DNA of 5,341 nt from the NCBI GenBank assembly GCA_023251195.1, contig JAHEZG010000267.1, positions 1 through 5,341 on the forward strand, given 5' to 3'. Positions 3,412-5,341 of the stretch are shown piece after piece. Position 1 is the stretch's first letter. Each line of letters opens with the position of its first letter. Under the pieces are notes generated by a model. The model saw only the letters and a list, made by a program, of their open reading frames with translations, searched no databases and had not been told where the DNA came from. Both the position numbers and the translations under genes were made by a program. The stretch comes from Chitinophagaceae bacterium. GTDB lineage: Bacteria > Bacteroidota > Bacteroidia > Chitinophagales > UBA10324.

Positions 3412-5341
3412 ATGTCAGAACAGAAAATCATAAAACCTTACTTACGACTCAGCGGATTAGAGCCGCTCATACTTACACCGCAAACTAATTTCGTGAACAT
3501 CGGTGAGCGCACCAACATCACCGGCTCCAAAGAATTTGCGCGATTGATTCTTGCAGAAAATTATGATGCAGGAGTTGCCGTGGCGCGACAACAGGTAGAG
3601 AACGGCGCGCAGGTGATTGACATCAACATGGACGAAGGAATGCTGGATGGCGAAGCCGCGATGAAAAAATTCATCAACCTCATTTCTGCCGAACCCGACA
3701 TCGCAAAAGTTCCGGTCATGGTTGATTCATCAAAGTGGAGTGTGATTGAAGCGGGGCTGAAATGCTTGCAGGGAAAAGGAATTGTGAATTCGATTTCGCT
3801 GAAGGAAGGCGAAGAAAAATTTATTGCAGTTGCAAAAAAAGTTCGTCGCTACGGCGCTGCTGTGGTTGTGATGGCATTCGATGAAAAAGGTCAGGCAGAT
3901 ACTTTCGAGCGCAAGATTGAAGTGTGCAAGCGCAGTTATGATATTCTCACGAAGGTGGTGAAGTTCCCTGCGCACGACATCATTTTCGATCCGAACATTC
4001 TCACCGTTGCAACGGGAATGGAAGAGCATAATAATTATGCGAACGATTTTATCCGCGCCACAAAATGGATTAAAGAAAATCTTCCGCACGCGAAAGTGAG
4101 TGGCGGCATCAGCAACATTTCATTTTCGTTTCGCGGCAACAATGCCGTGCGCGAAGCCATGCACTCCGCATTTTTATATCACGCTATCAAGGCAGGATTG
4201 GACATGGGAATTGTTAATGCAGGAATGATTGATGTGTATGATGAAATCAATAAAGAACTTTTAGAATTAGTTGAAGATGTTTTACTGAACCGCCGCAGTG
4301 ATTCAACAGAGAGATTGATACAGTACGCCGACAGAATAAAATCGAAAGGTAAGGTGATTGAGCGCGACGAAGCATGGAGAGATGCTCCGGTGGAAGAGCG
4401 CCTGCGTCACGCACTCGTGAAAGGAATTGTCGAATACATTGATGTCGACATTGAAGAAGCGCGCGTGAAACTCGGCAGACCGCTGCTCGTGATTGAAGGT
4501 CCACTGATGGATGGAATGAATGTGGTCGGTGATTTATTCGGCGCGGGAAAAATGTTTTTGCCGCAGGTGGTGAAGAGTGCGCGCGTAATGAAGAAAGCGG
4601 TTGCGTATCTCAATCCGTTCATGGAAGCAGAAAAAAATTCTGTTACAGAAGCAAAGGCAGTCGGCAAAGTTTTAATGGCAACCGTGAAAGGTGATGTGCA
4701 CGACATCGGGAAAAACATTGTCGGTGTGGTGCTTGCGTGTAACAGTTATAAAATTGTTGACCTCGGTGTGATGGTCAGTTGCGAAAAAATTCTCGAAGCA
4801 GCTGTGCGCGAAAAAGCCGACATCATTGGTCTCAGCGGACTCATCACTCCTTCGCTCGACGAGATGGTGCATGTGGCAAAAGAAATGGAGCGGCAGGGTT
4901 TTAAAATTCCGTTGCTCATTGGCGGCGCCACCACTTCGCGCATTCACACTGCCGTGAAAGTGGCGCCCGAATACAGCGGCGCGGTGGTGCATGTGCTCGA
5001 TGCTTCGCGAGGTGTGCCGGTGGTCGGCGATTTATTGCGCGACGAAACCAAGGAAGCATACACACAGAAAATAAAAAAGGAATACAACGAACTGCGCGAA
5101 ACGCATCTCGGAAAACGCAGAGATAAAAATTTTGTTTCGCTGCCCTTTGCACGCGAACACAAACTGAAAGTTGATTTCAAAAATCACGAAACCACAAAAC
5201 CATCCTTCATCGGCAACAAAGTGTTCACCGATTTTCCGTTGCAGGAAGTGCGCCCTTACATTGACTGGACTCCCTTCTTTCAGGCATGGGAACTCGCCGG
5301 AAAATATCCTGCCATACTCACCGATAATGTGGTCGGAAAAG
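3412..5341 (+). CDS. metH: Methionine synthase, folate/cobalamin/AdoMet-domain subunit of a split MetH (3' end beyond window)
   Basis: The frame is open from ATG 3412 to the right edge (643 codons). It starts directly at the methyltetrahydrofolate domain: NFVNIGERTNITGSK (26-40), DINMDEGM (70-77), DSSKW (105-109), FDPN (192-195) and SGGISNISFSFRGNN (230-244). The helical cap domain follows (about 320-415). The cobalamin domain has GDVHDIGKN, with Asp428 and His430 as the cobalt-ligand pair, Ser481 in GLITPSLDEM, and GGATTS (504-509); the D-x-H and Ser spacing is the same as in E. coli MetH. The AdoMet reactivation domain begins before the edge (VRPYIDWTPFFQAWEL, 613-628), and about 250 further residues are expected. 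The enzyme moves methyl from methyltetrahydrofolate via cobalamin to homocysteine bound on the partner at 1891-2907. No Shine-Dalgarno site is seen; an A-run precedes the ATG. It is probably cotranscribed under the SAM riboswitch, across the GxxExxY element. Confidence 0.95.
   Translation, partial: MSEQKIIKPYLRLSGLEPLILTPQTNFVNIGERTNITGSKEFARLILAENYDAGVAVARQQVENGAQVIDINMDEGMLDGEAAMKKFINLISAEPDIAKVPVMVDSSKWSVIEAGLKCLQGKGIVNSISLKEGEEKFIAVAKKVRRYGAAVVVMAFDEKGQADTFERKIEVCKRSYDILTKVVKFPAHDIIFDPNILTVATGMEEHNNYANDFIRATKWIKENLPHAKVSGGISNISFSFRGNNAVREAMHSAFLYHAIKAGLDMGIVNAGMIDVYDEINKELLELVEDVLLNRRSDSTERLIQYADRIKSKGKVIERDEAWRDAPVEERLRHALVKGIVEYIDVDIEEARVKLGRPLLVIEGPLMDGMNVVGDLFGAGKMFLPQVVKSARVMKKAVAYLNPFMEAEKNSVTEAKAVGKVLMATVKGDVHDIGKNIVGVVLACNSYKIVDLGVMVSCEKILEAAVREKADIIGLSGLITPSLDEMVHVAKEMERQGFKIPLLIGGATTSRIHTAVKVAPEYSGAVVHVLDASRGVPVVGDLLRDETKEAYTQKIKKEYNELRETHLGKRRDKNFVSLPFAREHKLKVDFKNHETTKPSFIGNKVFTDFPLQEVRPYIDWTPFFQAWELAGKYPAILTDNVVGK

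Noticed and set aside
3730..5180. Several minus-strand open frames opposite the second metH gene
   Set aside because: All are antisense to a gene with continuous, highly conserved MetH motifs; their Arg/Ser/Cys/His-rich composition is typical of shadow frames.

Overview
The window looks like chromosomal DNA from a member of the Bacteroidota. It carries a PorP/SprF-family protein (tied to the type IX secretion system, which is specific to this phylum), a tricorn-like S41 protease of the type common there, and a TAnnTTTG-type -7 promoter box. Its genes mostly lack Shine-Dalgarno sites, and its cobalamin-dependent methionine synthase is split into two genes. I cannot place it below phylum level.

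Layout. Bases 1-606 (minus strand) hold the first 202 codons of an exported tricorn-like protease; the rest lies off the left edge. Bases 607-717 form a divergent intergenic region with a perfect 13-bp inverted repeat (648-680). Bases 718-1632 (plus) encode a PorP/SprF-family outer-membrane protein. Bases 1633-1890 hold a promoter, a complete SAM-I (S-box) riboswitch at 1701-1806, and an 84-nt leader. Bases 1891-2907 encode the zinc-dependent homocysteine-binding module of methionine synthase. Bases 3412-5341 encode the folate, cobalamin and start of the AdoMet-reactivation modules as a separate gene that runs off the right edge. Together the two metH genes would rebuild one MetH enzyme, and both lie downstream of the SAM riboswitch, so methionine synthesis should be shut down by its end product SAM.

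The most unusual part is the 504-nt spacer between the two metH genes (2908-3411). It contains a small GxxExxY-family gene (predicted PD-(D/E)XK fold) bracketed by long inverted arms, 2916-2957 and 3363-3402. Each arm contains four copies of AGGAGT (or its complement ACTCCT). The outer 18 bp of the arms pair perfectly and the inner 18 bp pair at 16 of 18 positions. The GxxExxY reading frame is cut by an in-frame TAA at 3258-3260, after all the putative nuclease residues. The missing C-terminal piece continues in frame for 26 codons. This has the architecture of a small IVS-like or MITE-like element sitting inside a riboswitch-controlled operon, and it is the best candidate here for an undescribed system.
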